Assembly: GCF_023276435.1 (NCBI RefSeq)
Contig: NZ_JALLPO010000051.1
Location: 1 to 62,610, forward strand
Length of the DNA: 62,610 bases
Reading direction: 5' to 3'
Source: Sphaerisporangium perillae
Lineage (GTDB): Bacteria; Actinomycetota; Actinomycetes; Streptosporangiales; Streptosporangiaceae
The position numbers and the translations under genes were made by a program. Shown here one piece after another: positions 8,378 through 16,823 of this stretch. Below the pieces are notes generated by a model. That model saw nothing but the letters and a program-made list of their open reading frames with translations, had not been told where the DNA came from and ran no database searches. Within the stretch, counting starts at the first letter, position 1, and each line of letters begins with the position of its first letter.

Positions 8378-8542
8378 TCAGCAGCCCCCCACGTAGGTCC
8401 AGTGGCACCCGGTCTGCGCGCAGCACTCGCGCCACCACAGGCCTGGATGGCCGGCGGCGTTGCACACGTCGGTGTACTGGCAGGCGGACACGGTGGCCTT
8501 CGGGACGATCCGGTCGATCATCCGATCGATGAGACGGCTCAC
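8378..8542 (-). CDS. Precursor of a six-cysteine secreted peptide (54 residues)
   Basis: Translation from GTG 8542, which sits 5 nt behind AAGGAG, gives 54 residues. A charged amphipathic leader (MSRLIDRMIDRIVPKATVSA) is followed by a Cys-, Trp- and Gly-rich core starting at Cys21 and ending at Cys54, the last residue. Cysteines are at 21, 27, 40, 41, 46 and 54, enough for three disulfides. V-S-A at 18-20 fits the -3/-1 rule for a type I signal peptidase, predicting a 34-residue product with cysteine at both ends. It heads an operon for MauE, a thioredoxin-like protein, an ABC exporter and a signal peptidase. No lanthionine or other RiPP enzyme is visible nearby. A longer frame from ATG 8674 exists but lacks a comparable ribosome site. 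Function is unknown: a bacteriocin, hormone or enzyme subunit are all possible. Confidence 0.75.
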   Translation of the reverse strand: MSRLIDRMIDRIVPKATVSACQYTDVCNAAGHPGLWWRECCAQTGCHWTYVGGC

Positions 8543-8616
8543 GATTTCTCCTTCGCGTTTTGGACCGAAGTCGCCGATCACGCTCCTCGGACGGTCCGGT
8601 CCGCGCTTCGTCCCCG

Positions 8617-8651
8617 TCAACCCGGTTGACACGGGGTTGATCACGGGTTCA
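8617..8651. promoter_or_regulatory. Probable SARP operator: three hexamers at 11-bp spacing
   Basis: GGTTGA at 8624-8629, GGTTGA at 8635-8640 and GGTTCA at 8646-8651 lie exactly 11 bp apart. An inverted TCAACC at 8617-8622 makes a perfect 13-bp palindrome with the first. SARP regulators are known to bind direct repeats spaced by one helical turn (11 or 22 bp). The array lies 75-110 bp upstream of the peptide gene and about 100 bp upstream of the divergent SARP gene. Control of either is inferred. Confidence 0.55.
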
Positions 8652-8745
8652 GCATCAGCCAGGAAAGTGGCCAAAACCCTGCAGATTTCTCAATCACCTG
8701 GTCAACGAGAGATCAGGCAGAACTCGCGCTACGGGGGAGACCATC

Positions 8746-11592
8746 GTGGAGTTACGCATGCTGGGCCCGCTGGAGTTATGGACGGCAGGCGGGCCGGTGG
8801 ATCTCGGACCTCCACGGCAGCGGGCCGTGTGGGCGGCCGTGGCAGTGGACACGCCACGGCCGGTGCCGGTGGAGACCATGGTCGACCGGGTGTGGGGCGA
8901 GACTCCGCCGGAGCGGGCACGGCACGCGCTCCATGTCTACCTGGCCAGAATGCGGCGGGTACTGGAGCAGGTGAGCCCCGGTGCGGAAGGATCGGCCAGG
9001 CTCAGGCGCCGCAGCGGAGGGTACGTGCTGGACGTCGATCCCGACAGGATCGACGTGCACCGCTTCAGGCGCCTGGTCGGACAGGCGCGGGACGGACAGT
9101 GCGCGGAGACGGAGGCGGCGGGGCTGCTGCGGCAGGCTCTGGGGCTGTGGCGGGGCACTCCCCTTGGCGGCATCGAAGGCGACTGGGTGGACCGCGTACG
9201 GCAAACCTGGCATCAGCAGCACCTCGACGCGGCGGTGCGCTGGGCGCAGGCGGAACTGCGCCTGGGTGAAGCCGCCGCGGTCATCGGCCCGCTCGCCGAC
9301 CTGCTGCTGGAAAACCCCTTGGCGGAGCCGTTGGTCACGGCGCTGATGCGTGCCCTGCGCGCCGCCGGACGCACCCCGGAAGCTCTGGACTGCTACGCGA
9401 CGTTCCGGCGACGGCTGGCCGATCAGCTCGGCCTGGATCCTGGAAACGAACTGCGAGAACTGCACCGGGCGATCCTGAACGGGAACACCGGCGAAGCCGG
9501 ATCGGCTCCCGCACCGTCGACGGCGGCGGAAACCGGCACCGCTCCATCGGCGACCGCGGACGTCCGGACCACCTCACCGGCGCAACTTCCTTTGGACGTG
9601 CGCGGGTTCACCGGGCGCAGCGCTGAAATCGCCGACCTCGATGCGATTCTCGCCCGCAGTGCCGACCAGCCCACCGCGGTCCTCATCGCGACACTGTCGG
9701 GCACGGCGGGCGTGGGAAAGACGGCGCTGGCGGTGCACTGGGCCCATCGCGTCGCCGCACGGTTTCCCGACGGCCAGCTCTACGTCAACCTGCGCGGATT
9801 CGCTCCGGACGGGCCGGGGATGACGCCGGGCGAGGCGCTTGGCGGGTTCCTGCACGCCCTGGCCGTACCGGCCACGAGCCTGCCGCCCGACGTGGACGCG
9901 CAGACGGCGCTTTACCGCAGCCTGCTCGCCCGGCGGCGGATGCTGGTGGTGCTGGACAACGCCCGCGACGCCGAGCAGATACGGCCCCTGCTGCCCGGGG
10001 CGCCCGGCAGCCTGGTGCTGGTGACCAGCCGCAACCAGCTCACCAGCCTCGTCGCCGTCGAAGGCGCCCACCCGCTCGCCTTGGACCCGCCGGCCATCGC
10101 CGAAGCGCGGCAACTGCTGGCCCGCCGCCTGGGCCCAGAACGCGCCACCGCCGAACCCGAGGCGATGGACGAGATCATCACCTGGTGCGCACGACTGCCC
10201 CTGGCACTGGCGATCGTGGCCGCCCGAGCCGCCGGACATCCGGCCTTCCCGCTGGCCGTGTTCGCCGGCGAACTGCGCGACGAGCGCAAGCGACTCGACC
10301 TCCTCAGCGCAGGGGATGAGGCCGGCGAGGTCCGCGCGGTCTTCTCCTGGTCGTACCGCACACTGAGTCCCGCGGCGGCACGCATGTTCCGCCTGCTCGG
10401 GCTGACCACGGGCGCCGACATCGCCACGGCGGCCGCGGCGAGCCTCGCCGGCGTCACCCCGCAGGCGGCGCGTGGCCTGCTCGCCGAGCTGACCGTGGCG
10501 GGCCTGGTCACGGAGCATCGGCCGGGCCGGTTCGCCTCGCACGACCTGCTCCGGGCGTACAGCGCCGAACTCGCTCGGCAGGACGACGCTCCCGAGGGGT
10601 ACGCGGCGACGCGCCGGCTGCTCGACCATTACCTGCACACCGCTCAGACGGCGGCCATGTCGCTCAACCCGCACCGCGACCCGGTGGTGGTGGCGGAACC
10701 CGGACCGGGGGTGACGCGGGGTGACGTGCCGGACTCCGAGCGGGCGACGCACTGGTTCACCGCGGAGCACCAGAACCTGCTCGCGGCCGCGCGGCACGCC
10801 TACCGATCAGGATTCGATGTCCACGCCTGGCAACTGGCCTGGACCATGACCGAGTTCCTGGAACGCCGGGGGCATTGGACCGACCGTTTGACCGTACAGG
10901 GCATAGCGCTGGAGGCGACAAGGCGGCTCGACGACCGGACCGGTCAGATCAGGGTGCTCCGCGTCCTCGGCACCGCCTGCGCACAGCTGGGCCGCTTCGA
11001 CGAGGGGCGCGCCCACCTGGCGGAGGCACTGGAGCTGGCCACCGGGCACGGTGACGACAGCGCTCGCGCCAACGTGCACATCAGTCTGGCGCTGGCACTG
11101 GAGGGGCAGGGCGACTACCGCACGGCGCTGGAGCACGCCTCAGAGGCCCTGCTTCTCTTCCGATCGGCCGACCACGTCACCGGGCAGGCGAACGCCCTCA
11201 ACATGGTCGGTTGGTGCCGCACCCGGTTGGGGGACTACGCCGAGGCCCTCGCCTCAGGCGAACAGGCCCTCTTCCTGCAGCGGCAGATCGGCTCGCGATA
11301 CGGCCAGGCAGGCACGCTGGACAGCATCGGCTACGCCCACCACCACCTCGGCCACTTCGACGAGGCGGTCGACTGCTTCGAGCAGGCCCTCGCCCTGTTC
11401 CGGGAACTGGGCGCCCGCTCGTTCCAAGCCGCCGCCCTCACCCACCTCGGCGATACACACGCCGCAGCGGGTGACATCGACCAGGCCCGCGACCGCTGGG
11501 AGTCCGCACTGACGATCCTCGACGACCTCAACGCCGCGGACGCGGCGGCCCTCCGGGAACGAACCCGGCACCTCGGCAGCGACACCACCTGA
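8746..11592 (+). CDS. AfsR/SARP-family regulator with NB-ARC and TPR domains
   Basis: A 948-residue SARP. The order is an OmpR-like winged helix (residues 1-90, beginning MELRMLGPLELW), a bacterial transcriptional activation domain (about 95-245), an NB-ARC ATPase with Walker A LSGTAGVGKTALAVHW (near residue 320) and MLVVLDNARDA, and C-terminal TPR repeats (about 700-930; for example ALEQAEHASEAL-type helices around GDYRTALEHASEALLLF). Large SARPs act as ATP-dependent activators of specialised metabolism. The GTG start 8746 follows a GGGGGAGACC site. It is divergent from the six-cysteine peptide operon with GGTTGA repeats between, which suggests it activates that operon. Confidence 0.9.
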   Translation: MELRMLGPLELWTAGGPVDLGPPRQRAVWAAVAVDTPRPVPVETMVDRVWGETPPERARHALHVYLARMRRVLEQVSPGAEGSARLRRRSGGYVLDVDPDRIDVHRFRRLVGQARDGQCAETEAAGLLRQALGLWRGTPLGGIEGDWVDRVRQTWHQQHLDAAVRWAQAELRLGEAAAVIGPLADLLLENPLAEPLVTALMRALRAAGRTPEALDCYATFRRRLADQLGLDPGNELRELHRAILNGNTGEAGSAPAPSTAAETGTAPSATADVRTTSPAQLPLDVRGFTGRSAEIADLDAILARSADQPTAVLIATLSGTAGVGKTALAVHWAHRVAARFPDGQLYVNLRGFAPDGPGMTPGEALGGFLHALAVPATSLPPDVDAQTALYRSLLARRRMLVVLDNARDAEQIRPLLPGAPGSLVLVTSRNQLTSLVAVEGAHPLALDPPAIAEARQLLARRLGPERATAEPEAMDEIITWCARLPLALAIVAARAAGHPAFPLAVFAGELRDERKRLDLLSAGDEAGEVRAVFSWSYRTLSPAAARMFRLLGLTTGADIATAAAASLAGVTPQAARGLLAELTVAGLVTEHRPGRFASHDLLRAYSAELARQDDAPEGYAATRRLLDHYLHTAQTAAMSLNPHRDPVVVAEPGPGVTRGDVPDSERATHWFTAEHQNLLAAARHAYRSGFDVHAWQLAWTMTEFLERRGHWTDRLTVQGIALEATRRLDDRTGQIRVLRVLGTACAQLGRFDEGRAHLAEALELATGHGDDSARANVHISLALALEGQGDYRTALEHASEALLLFRSADHVTGQANALNMVGWCRTRLGDYAEALASGEQALFLQRQIGSRYGQAGTLDSIGYAHHHLGHFDEAVDCFEQALALFRELGARSFQAAALTHLGDTHAAAGDIDQARDRWESALTILDDLNAADAAALRERTRHLGSDTT

Positions 11593-11628
11593 GGCGGCCA
11601 CCGTCGACCGCGCCGGAGGCCTGAAGGC

Positions 11629-11877
11629 GTGATGGTGCTGACCGTCCTGGTCTACATGATCATGTTCGGCTGGCTCGGTTCCCTGTTCCTGCCCTCCGCC
11701 CGGACGCCGTACGACCTCCTCAGCGGAACCCGGGTGATCCCGCGAGCCTCCCCCGGCGGGCAGCCGGGCCGGCCCGGCACAGCCGTGAGGCGGATCTTCC
11801 GGCACGGGACCGGCGAACCCGGCGGGATTCTTGGTAAGTGTGCGGGGGCGAGCCCCGCCAGTAGCGTGCTGCCATGA
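11629..11877 (+). CDS. Short hypothetical protein with one membrane span
   Basis: An 82-codon frame whose first half is hydrophobic (VLTVLVYMIMFGWLGSLFL), followed by PYDLLSGTRVI, which recalls the end of RDD-type membrane domains. The second half is low-complexity and unconvincing. Its TGA overlaps the mazG ATG as ATGA, a layout common for real genes, and GGAGG lies upstream. It may equally be a degraded fragment of an RDD-family gene. Weak call. Confidence 0.3.
   Translation: MMVLTVLVYMIMFGWLGSLFLPSARTPYDLLSGTRVIPRASPGGQPGRPGTAVRRIFRHGTGEPGGILGKCAGASPASSVLP
11842..11858. terminator. Small GC hairpin upstream of mazG
   Basis: GCGGGG and CCCCGC form a 6-bp stem around a short GCGAG loop. 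It may end upstream transcription or fold in the leader. No T tract follows. Just behind it TAGCGT stands 6 bp before the mazG ATG, as a -10 element of a leaderless transcript would. Confidence 0.3.
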
Positions 11878-12230
11878 CCGAACTCGGGGAACTGACCGAC
11901 CGGATGCGGCGGTTCGCGCAGGCAAGGGACTGGGAACAGTTCCACACGCCGAAGAATCTCGCCATGGCACTGGCAGGAGAGGCCGGCGAGTTGCTCGCCG
12001 AGTTCCAGTGGCTGACGCCGGAAGAGTCCTCCAGGGTCATGGAGGACCCTGAGGAGGCCGCCCGCATCCGCTCCGAAGTGGCCGACGTGACGCTCTACCT
12101 CGTCCGCCTGGCCGACGTCCTGGGCATCGACCTCGTCCAGGCGGCCCACGCCAAGCTCGACCAGAGCGACAAGCGTTACCCGGCGGAGACCTACCGGGGC
12201 TCCGCCAAGAAAGCCCCTCCTCTCCCCTGA
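11874..12230 (+). CDS. MazG-like nucleotide pyrophosphohydrolase
   Basis: A 118-residue single-domain all-alpha NTP pyrophosphatase. The metal-binding signature reads GEAGELLAEFQW (Glu36, Glu39, Glu43) with EVADVTLYL (Glu68, Asp71), the EExxE...ExxD pattern of MazG/dCTPase enzymes. It should hydrolyse a (d)NTP to NMP and pyrophosphate, cleaning the nucleotide pool. The ATG at 11874 lacks a clear ribosome site, but TAGCGT ends 6 bp upstream, compatible with a leaderless message. It converges on the GH5 gene downstream and has no operon partner. Confidence 0.85.
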   Translation: MTELGELTDRMRRFAQARDWEQFHTPKNLAMALAGEAGELLAEFQWLTPEESSRVMEDPEEAARIRSEVADVTLYLVRLADVLGIDLVQAAHAKLDQSDKRYPAETYRGSAKKAPPLP

Positions 12231-12579
12231 AAACGCGCCCACCTGGCGACTCGAAAGGCCGACAGCCCACCGGCCTGAATTCCTCTTCATGCTCACTCTG
12301 CTCCATGCGCCGGGAGTGAGCGGTCGCCCTCACCCACCCCGACGAACCCACCGACTCAACTACGAGGCGACAGCCGGGGACACCGATCTGTGCCGCCGGA
12401 TGCCGCGTGCTCGCCCTGGCAACCGGCGGGCTACGGTGACCGCCGGCGTTCGCCGAGTGCCTGCCCCTACCGCCCAGTGATGTGCCGTGTACTGGGCGCC
12501 GCGTCGGCGAAGTGGGATACGGCGATACCGGCGCCCCCGTACGGCGAGCAACCCGGCGACCGTTTTCGATCCTTGGTCG
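12231..12579. other. Convergent intergenic region without a gene
   Basis: No credible frame or RNA gene was seen. AGGCCG (12256-12261) and CGGCCT (12271-12276) could form a 6-bp stem with a 9-nt loop and act as a weak terminator for mazG. Nothing else stands out. Confidence 0.4.
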
Positions 12580-14517
12580 TCAGGCGAGCTTGCGGCACAG
12601 CAGCGCGTCCGGTGTTCTCCTGGATCCGAGGCGACCGGTGTAGGCGATGCCAGCCGCGTACTCGTCGTTCGCGCACTGCCCCTTGTAGTTCCCGTAGGCG
12701 AAGTCTCCCCCATTGGCGGCAGAAGGGCGGTTGTCGCCTCGGTCGAACCACACTGTGCGCCCCGCCGTGCCGAGCTGGGCCGAGGTCCGGGCGCACAGAG
12801 CGCTGGAAACGGCCGCGCCGCGGACGCTGTAGCCGATCAGGAAGTGAGCCGGCGGGCACTGGAGTTTGGTGTAGCCCGATGCCCAGTCGCCCTGCAGCAC
12901 GTGCCTTTCGTCGCGCACGACCTCGTAGCCGCCGGAAGACGCCCACGGGTCGCCGGCGGAGGCGTCCGTACACAGGCCCCGGTTGCCGGTGTGGCTCAGG
13001 CCCGCGAGCCGCTGGCCGTCCGGGCACGACGCCTTGCGGGCTCCGGAATCCCAGTCCGGTTGTGCGCGCATCCGTAGAGACTGGTTGAAGTCGGTGTAGT
13101 CGAGCGTGAGCATGGACCAGTCGCTGACCGGCGCGACCTGCCCGGTCAGGCCGGTGGCGTTGATCAGCCTGGTCCAGGCCCCGGCCCGCCAGTCGTCGCC
13201 GTCGAACAGGCCCATCCGCCTGCCCGCGGCGTCCCAGTGCAGGAGGGCCCAGCCGTTGCCTTTGCGGTTCTCGTGCCAGCCGACGAGTGGCCAGTAGGCG
13301 AAGTCGGCGTCGGTGGCGATGAGGTAGTCCACGAAGTTGGTGAACCAGGCGAGCGGCTTCTCCCCGGTCTCGTCGCGGCCTCCGACGCCGAACTCGCTGA
13401 TCCACACAGGCGCGGTGAAATGCATGTCTGGTTCCGAGGCCACGTAGAAGGCCTGCCGGCGGAGCACGTCGTACAGCTTGTCCCGGCTGAGGTCCTGGTA
13501 GCGCGGGTCGGAGGTCTCGCCCAGACCCGTCGCCCCGCTGTGCCTCGGGCCCGTGTAACCGTAGAAGTGGGCGGAGTACACCAGCTTGTTGGACTTCACC
13601 AGCGTGTGCGAGAGCCGCTGAACCGGCTCCAGGGTGGGACGCTCGTGCGCGAACCCGTCGACCGGAATGCCCGTCCAGTTGATGCCCTCGATGATGACCA
13701 GCAAGTCGGGATCGGCCTCCCGCAGGATGCGGTCGCCCATCCGCTGGGAGGCGCTGTACCAGTCATGGCTGTCGCCCAGGCCCCAGTTGGGGTCGTCCAG
13801 GACGGAGCGGCGCACCTCGTTGTACAGGTCCGCGCCCACGACCCGCTGGTCGTCCTTGTAACGGCGCACCATGAACAGCCAGTCGCTCTCCCACTGGTCC
13901 ACCGTCTGGCTCGCGTTCCAGCGCTCGTTGCCGTCCACCCCGCAACACCAGCGGGAGGTGTTCGTGTGATTGTTGAGAATCACCGCCAGTCCCGCCCCGG
14001 TGAGCGCCTTCACCGCCGCGTCGTAGACCTGCAGCGGAGTCTTACCCTTCAGCTCGGGATTCGCCGCGACAGCCGCCTCCGGCACCGGGCGCTGGTCGTG
14101 GATCATCTCGTTCGAGAACGGCAGGCGGACGCTGTTCAGCCCCAGTTCCCTGAAGCCGGCGACGATCTCCGACATGGGCGCTCGATCCAGGCCCAGGGGC
14201 ATCTGGTCGGACTTCTCGCCGGCGTGGTGGTTCGCCGCGTCGTTGACGTCACCCGATCCCGTCCACGTGCCACTGGCACCGTGCCAGCTCCCCGACTTCA
14301 ACTTGAAGCGGTTGCCGTTCGCGTCGACGACGTAGCGACCCCGGGTGCTGAGCGGCGGAGTCCAGGCGGCCACCGGCTCAGCGGATACCGGGGCCACGCC
14401 GACGGCGCGCACCCCGGCCGGCTGAGCCGCGGTCCGTGCTACCGCCGGCCCCGGTGCCCACACAAGGGCGACGAGCGTCGTGACGGCCAGTGATGACATG
14501 ACGATGGACCTGCTCAC
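12580..14517 (-). CDS. Secreted glycoside hydrolase, GH5 cellulase-like, with Cys-rich tail
   Basis: A 645-residue exported enzyme. The first ~30 residues form a signal peptide (SSLAVTTLVALVWAPGPAVA). The (beta/alpha)8 domain (about 55-450) has NSVRLPFSNEM, NNHTNTSRW, the acid/base Glu in LYNEVR (near residue 233) and the nucleophile Glu in WISEFGVGG (near 374), the spacing seen in GH5. The last ~170 residues hold spaced cysteines and aromatic residues and are not a family I can name; substrate binding is possible. GTG 14517 follows AGGTGA. It stands alone between mazG (convergent) and a divergent gene. Substrate, whether cellulose, mannan or a glucan, is not certain. Confidence 0.82.
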   Translation of the reverse strand: MSRSIVMSSLAVTTLVALVWAPGPAVARTAAQPAGVRAVGVAPVSAEPVAAWTPPLSTRGRYVVDANGNRFKLKSGSWHGASGTWTGSGDVNDAANHHAGEKSDQMPLGLDRAPMSEIVAGFRELGLNSVRLPFSNEMIHDQRPVPEAAVAANPELKGKTPLQVYDAAVKALTGAGLAVILNNHTNTSRWCCGVDGNERWNASQTVDQWESDWLFMVRRYKDDQRVVGADLYNEVRRSVLDDPNWGLGDSHDWYSASQRMGDRILREADPDLLVIIEGINWTGIPVDGFAHERPTLEPVQRLSHTLVKSNKLVYSAHFYGYTGPRHSGATGLGETSDPRYQDLSRDKLYDVLRRQAFYVASEPDMHFTAPVWISEFGVGGRDETGEKPLAWFTNFVDYLIATDADFAYWPLVGWHENRKGNGWALLHWDAAGRRMGLFDGDDWRAGAWTRLINATGLTGQVAPVSDWSMLTLDYTDFNQSLRMRAQPDWDSGARKASCPDGQRLAGLSHTGNRGLCTDASAGDPWASSGGYEVVRDERHVLQGDWASGYTKLQCPPAHFLIGYSVRGAAVSSALCARTSAQLGTAGRTVWFDRGDNRPSAANGGDFAYGNYKGQCANDEYAAGIAYTGRLGSRRTPDALLCRKLA

Positions 14518-14731
14518 CGTTCACCTGCTTCAGCTCGTACCCGCGCGCATGGGGATGTGGCGTCATGATCCACCAAGGCGGCGACGATGAACAGACACCG
14601 ACGGAGAACGCCTTGTCGACCACCGCCGGCTCTGCCGAAGTCCGAACAAGCCGACAGGGAACCCGCCGCCTTGATTGCCCTGTGGGTTCATGGTGAAGTT
14701 GACAACCACGGTCCGGCGCTGAGAGGTGACC

Positions 14732-15652
14732 ATGGCCATTCCCGATCCGGCGGTCGAGCGCGTCAAGCTTGCCCGAGCAGGCCGCGAATGGTTTGCCGAC
14801 GTCATGTTGACCAGCCTTTTGCTCGGCCATCGTCCTCGACGATTCAACACTCCCTACAAGCTGAGTCCACGTGGCCGGCATTTGCTGAGCCTGCTCGATC
14901 CGGCGGCCGACGACATCGACGGCGACCCAGGGGTCTACTGGGAGTTCAAGCTGAACGCCTTACAGCCAGGCCAGGAGAACCGCTGGCCTGACCTCGCTTT
15001 TCACTGGCCTGATCGGCTTCTGATAGTCGAACTCAAGACTGAGGCGGGCAGCGTCCGGGAACGCCAGGTAGACGAGTACATCCAGCTTGGCCTTCATCAC
15101 TATCCAGACATCCGGGTCGATTTCCTCTACATCACCCGTGACCGTGTTCCGCGTCCCCCATCAGATCTTCCGGAACGGACGAATTACAGCACGACCACCT
15201 GGGAACACGTGGCCCAGGCGATTCACACCGCATGGGGCAGCCTCGACGGCGACGGCGGACTGCACGCGTCCCAGTTCGTTGAATGGATCCAGGTCGAGCT
15301 CATGGCAGGCAAGCCCTGGAAGACGGATGTACCGATGACGCCCCCTCCATCCGTCGAAGCACCAAGCGATGCCGATGCGCTGTCGGAAGCGATGCGGATC
15401 GCCGAACTTGTGCAGGCCGACCGCAAGCAACGTGCCCTGCCGTACGAGTTCACCAGCAAGAGCGAGGCGGAAGACTTCCGCTCTGCGCTCCGGGAGGAAC
15501 TCGTCCATAGGGCCGCCAACGGTGACGATGCCGTCACCAATGTGCGGCCGTGGGTGTGGACTACAGCCAGTTCAGGGGAAGCCCTCAGCGAAGGAGGTCA
15601 TGCTTCGGGAGTCGAAGTACGGCTCTCCTACTATCGAGCACCCATCACCTGA
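14732..15652 (+). CDS. Stand-alone PD-(D/E)XK nuclease-like protein
   Basis: A 306-residue protein of no named family that I recognise. It shows a PD-(D/E)XK core: RWPDLAFHW with Asp87, then LLIVELKTEAG with Glu100 and Lys102, followed by a helix with RQVDEYIQLG. Spacing and the hydrophobic strands around each motif fit restriction-endonuclease-fold nucleases. The C-terminal third is rich in charged helix. ATG 14732 is chosen because GAGAGGTG precedes it; a GTG 6 bp upstream is less well placed. It sits alone, divergent from the GH5 gene. It could be an orphan restriction, repair or anti-phage nuclease; no methylase adjoins it. Confidence 0.65.
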   Translation: MAIPDPAVERVKLARAGREWFADVMLTSLLLGHRPRRFNTPYKLSPRGRHLLSLLDPAADDIDGDPGVYWEFKLNALQPGQENRWPDLAFHWPDRLLIVELKTEAGSVRERQVDEYIQLGLHHYPDIRVDFLYITRDRVPRPPSDLPERTNYSTTTWEHVAQAIHTAWGSLDGDGGLHASQFVEWIQVELMAGKPWKTDVPMTPPPSVEAPSDADALSEAMRIAELVQADRKQRALPYEFTSKSEAEDFRSALREELVHRAANGDDAVTNVRPWVWTTASSGEALSEGGHASGVEVRLSYYRAPIT

Positions 15653-15704
15653 GACCACTCCTGAACACTTGCCCGATGAGCACCGTGGAACCGGACCAGG
15701 GACA

Positions 15705-16430
15705 TCACGACCGTGTGCGCGTGCCTCGCATACGCAGAGAAGAGCCGGGAGGCTGCTTCACCTCGGCCCAGCTGAATCCGTCGAAGTCGATCTGGTACAT
15801 CCCGTCCTCGTCCGGGTAGATCGAGTCCCACTCGCCGTCACCGGTCACCACGTGGAACTTGTCGGGACCGAAATGGGCGCGGGGGCGGAAGGAGCAGTAC
15901 GTTTCGCTGTTCCACAAGTCGGACATCGCGTCTTCTGAATCGATGTTGTCCAACTGCTCTTCGCTCCTGACCTCGAACGCGGCGGCGATGGCAGAGGCCA
16001 CCTCAGCGGTGAAGCGCACGACCGGATATTCCTCGCCTGTCGGGTGGCAAGACCCCCGGCCGATTTCGCCGGCGTACGTGCCGTCGATGCCTGCGATCTC
16101 CACTTCGGCCAGGCGCCATGGCGGATCATCGTCGTCCTCCTCGTCGACCGGCTCCGCGATGTTCTCAGCCCAGGCCGGATCCCAGTACGTCCCCACCAGG
16201 GAAGCCCGCAGCGTCGTGCCGAGAATCCTGTTCCAGGGCTGCTCGGAGCCAGTGAAGCCACGCAGGTGGAGGCCGCCGTCGGAGTCGCGATAGAACGCCG
16301 GTTTCAGCCGTCGGCCCAGCCGGCTTTCGAAGTCCCCCTCACGGTCTGAGGAGACGACGGTGCCGAAAAGGCGCCGAGCCTCGTTGCGCACATCCCAACC
16401 CCTCGGAGCGACCAGAGCCTCGGTGTCCAT
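15705..16430 (-). CDS. Hypothetical acidic protein
   Basis: A soluble, acidic protein of 241 residues starting MDTEALVAPRGW, with no family I recognise. An acidic run EEDDDD lies near the middle. The C-terminal half contains aromatic and charged strands such as YQIDFDGFSWAEVKQ, which suggests a beta-rich fold, perhaps an immunity-type or SMI1/SUKH-like protein, but this is a guess. ATG 16430 is preferred to the TTG one codon earlier. It is convergent with the nuclease-like gene, 52 bp between stops. Confidence 0.55.
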   Translation of the reverse strand: MDTEALVAPRGWDVRNEARRLFGTVVSSDREGDFESRLGRRLKPAFYRDSDGGLHLRGFTGSEQPWNRILGTTLRASLVGTYWDPAWAENIAEPVDEEDDDDPPWRLAEVEIAGIDGTYAGEIGRGSCHPTGEEYPVVRFTAEVASAIAAAFEVRSEEQLDNIDSEDAMSDLWNSETYCSFRPRAHFGPDKFHVVTGDGEWDSIYPDEDGMYQIDFDGFSWAEVKQPPGSSLRMRGTRTRS

Positions 16431-16682
16431 CAAAACCCGTTGGCACTAGAGTAATACATGTGACTATGATTCACAGCGTCGCTGTTTGTGGAGTTCGTCT
16501 CTCCCTCAACCCAAGGAACCCTGCCCCGACCAGGGCAGATCCCGGATCCGTGACCTCCCGGACGCGGGCGGCCTCAAGCCTGGAACGTCGCGACTGTCCC
16601 GCAGCTTCTGCGTCGTTCCAACAGCCACCCCCGCCACCTACTACTTGATCGCGGCCGCTCAGCCGGCTGGAAGGAACGTGCC

Positions 16683-16823
16683 ATGCCCCACCCCCTGACC
16701 ATTGCGGTTCCAGCCACGAGCGGCTCCGCCTACCTTGGGCTGATCCTCACGGCCGTCGCGGTGTTGGTCGTGGTGGCGCTGCTCATCTACCGCTGGGTGT
16801 CGCGTCACAGGCGGTCGCGTTGA
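16683..16823 (+). CDS. Tiny single-span membrane protein
   Basis: A 46-residue frame too short for routine calling. ATG 16683 follows GGAAGGAACGTGCC, a good ribosome site. The product has a short N-terminus, one strong membrane helix (LGLILTAVAVLVVVALLIY, about residues 18-36) and a basic tail (RWVSRHRRSR). Its TGA overlaps the TTG start of the glycosyltransferase by 4 bp (TTGA), which supports translation and coupling. Its role may be as an accessory subunit of the membrane glycosyltransferase. Confidence 0.7.
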   Translation: MPHPLTIAVPATSGSAYLGLILTAVAVLVVVALLIYRWVSRHRRSR

